A stretch of 5,169 nucleotides of DNA, taken from assembly GCA_001818015.1 (NCBI GenBank), contig MHJO01000021.1, forward strand, positions 15,096 to 20,264, given 5' to 3'. Below, piece after piece: positions 5,057-5,169 of the stretch. This stretch comes from Candidatus Harrisonbacteria bacterium RIFOXYD1_FULL_40_9 (GTDB lineage: Bacteria; Patescibacteriota; Minisyncoccia; UBA6257; XYD1-FULL-40-9). The notes under the pieces are model-generated. The model was not told the DNA's origin. It searched no databases and saw only the letters and a list, made by a program, of their open reading frames with translations. How positions within the stretch are numbered: position 1 is the stretch's first letter; each line of letters begins with the position of its first letter. A program made the translations under genes and the position numbers.

Positions 5057-5169
5057 TTATGCTTTCTCAATAATTTTCCAACGCTTCTCTTTACTCATTG
5101 GCCGAGTTTCCTCGATCACCACTGAGTCATTCATTTTATATTCCTCATTTTCATCATGAGCCTTAAACC
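5057..5169 (-). CDS. rpsQ: 30S ribosomal protein S17 (uS17), partial C-terminus
   Basis: Only the last 36 codons and the TAA stop (5057-5059) lie in the window. The 5' part runs off the right edge. The readable residues begin [18 protein letters not shown] and continue [18 protein letters not shown]. This matches the C-terminal half of S17, an early 16S rRNA-binding OB-fold protein whose family has KAHDE at this place and ETRPLSKTKRW near the end. Its position just upstream of rplN is the standard S10-spc arrangement (rplP-rpmC-rpsQ-rplN). Whether rpmC (L29) precedes it cannot be seen. Confidence 0.95.
   Translation of the reverse strand, partial: FKAHDENEEYKMNDSVVIEETRPMSKEKRWKIIEKA

Noticed and set aside
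150..5059. Reassigned UGA code (UGA as Gly, as in Absconditabacteria and Gracilibacteria)
   Set aside because: All conserved glycines are encoded by GGN and no gene carries an internal TGA. The standard code explains every frame.
1..5169. Novel defence, mobile or biosynthetic system
   Set aside because: Apart from the first 150 bases the window is fully occupied by conserved ribosomal protein genes and secY. There are no transposase, integrase, direct-repeat array or unknown large gene.

Overview
This window is a continuous stretch of a bacterial spc (ribosomal protein plus secY) operon, read on the minus strand from the right edge to about position 150. The transcription order is rpsQ (S17, 5' part outside the window), rplN (L14), rplX (L24), rplE (L5), rpsN (S14, zinc type), rpsH (S8), rplF (L6), rplR (L18), rpsE (S5), rplO (L15) and secY. 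Every gene is intact by family motifs. Gaps are 4 to 46 nt, with one overlap (L24/L5), so a single polycistronic unit is very likely. All eleven genes end in TAA, and all ten visible starts are best read as ATG.

The likely source is a member of the Candidate Phyla Radiation / Patescibacteria, perhaps Parcubacteria-like. The supporting signs are that rpmD (L30) is missing between rpsE and rplO, as is general in that radiation; the DNA is AT-rich and tightly packed; L15 carries a GRGGKRG segment followed by IRPAERDLIIR, which I associate from memory with that group; and several proteins are slightly trimmed (L5 N-terminus, S5 C-terminus, S8 N-terminus). The genetic code appears standard. The assignment is an inference, since no 16S rRNA or other marker is present.

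Functionally, the operon makes 50S proteins (L14, L24, L5, L6, L18, L15), 30S proteins (S17, S14, S8, S5) and the SecY channel that receives many nascent membrane proteins from those ribosomes.

Left of secY (1-149) no ribosomal gene follows on the minus strand. The plus strand there carries a run of back-to-back stem-loops ending in a strong intrinsic terminator, whose U tract runs into the secY stop codon. It looks like the 3' end of an unidentified plus-strand transcript, either a structured RNA or a short C-terminal coding end, converging on the operon. This is the least explained part of the window. I see no novel multi-gene system, mobile element, CRISPR array, tRNA or rRNA here.
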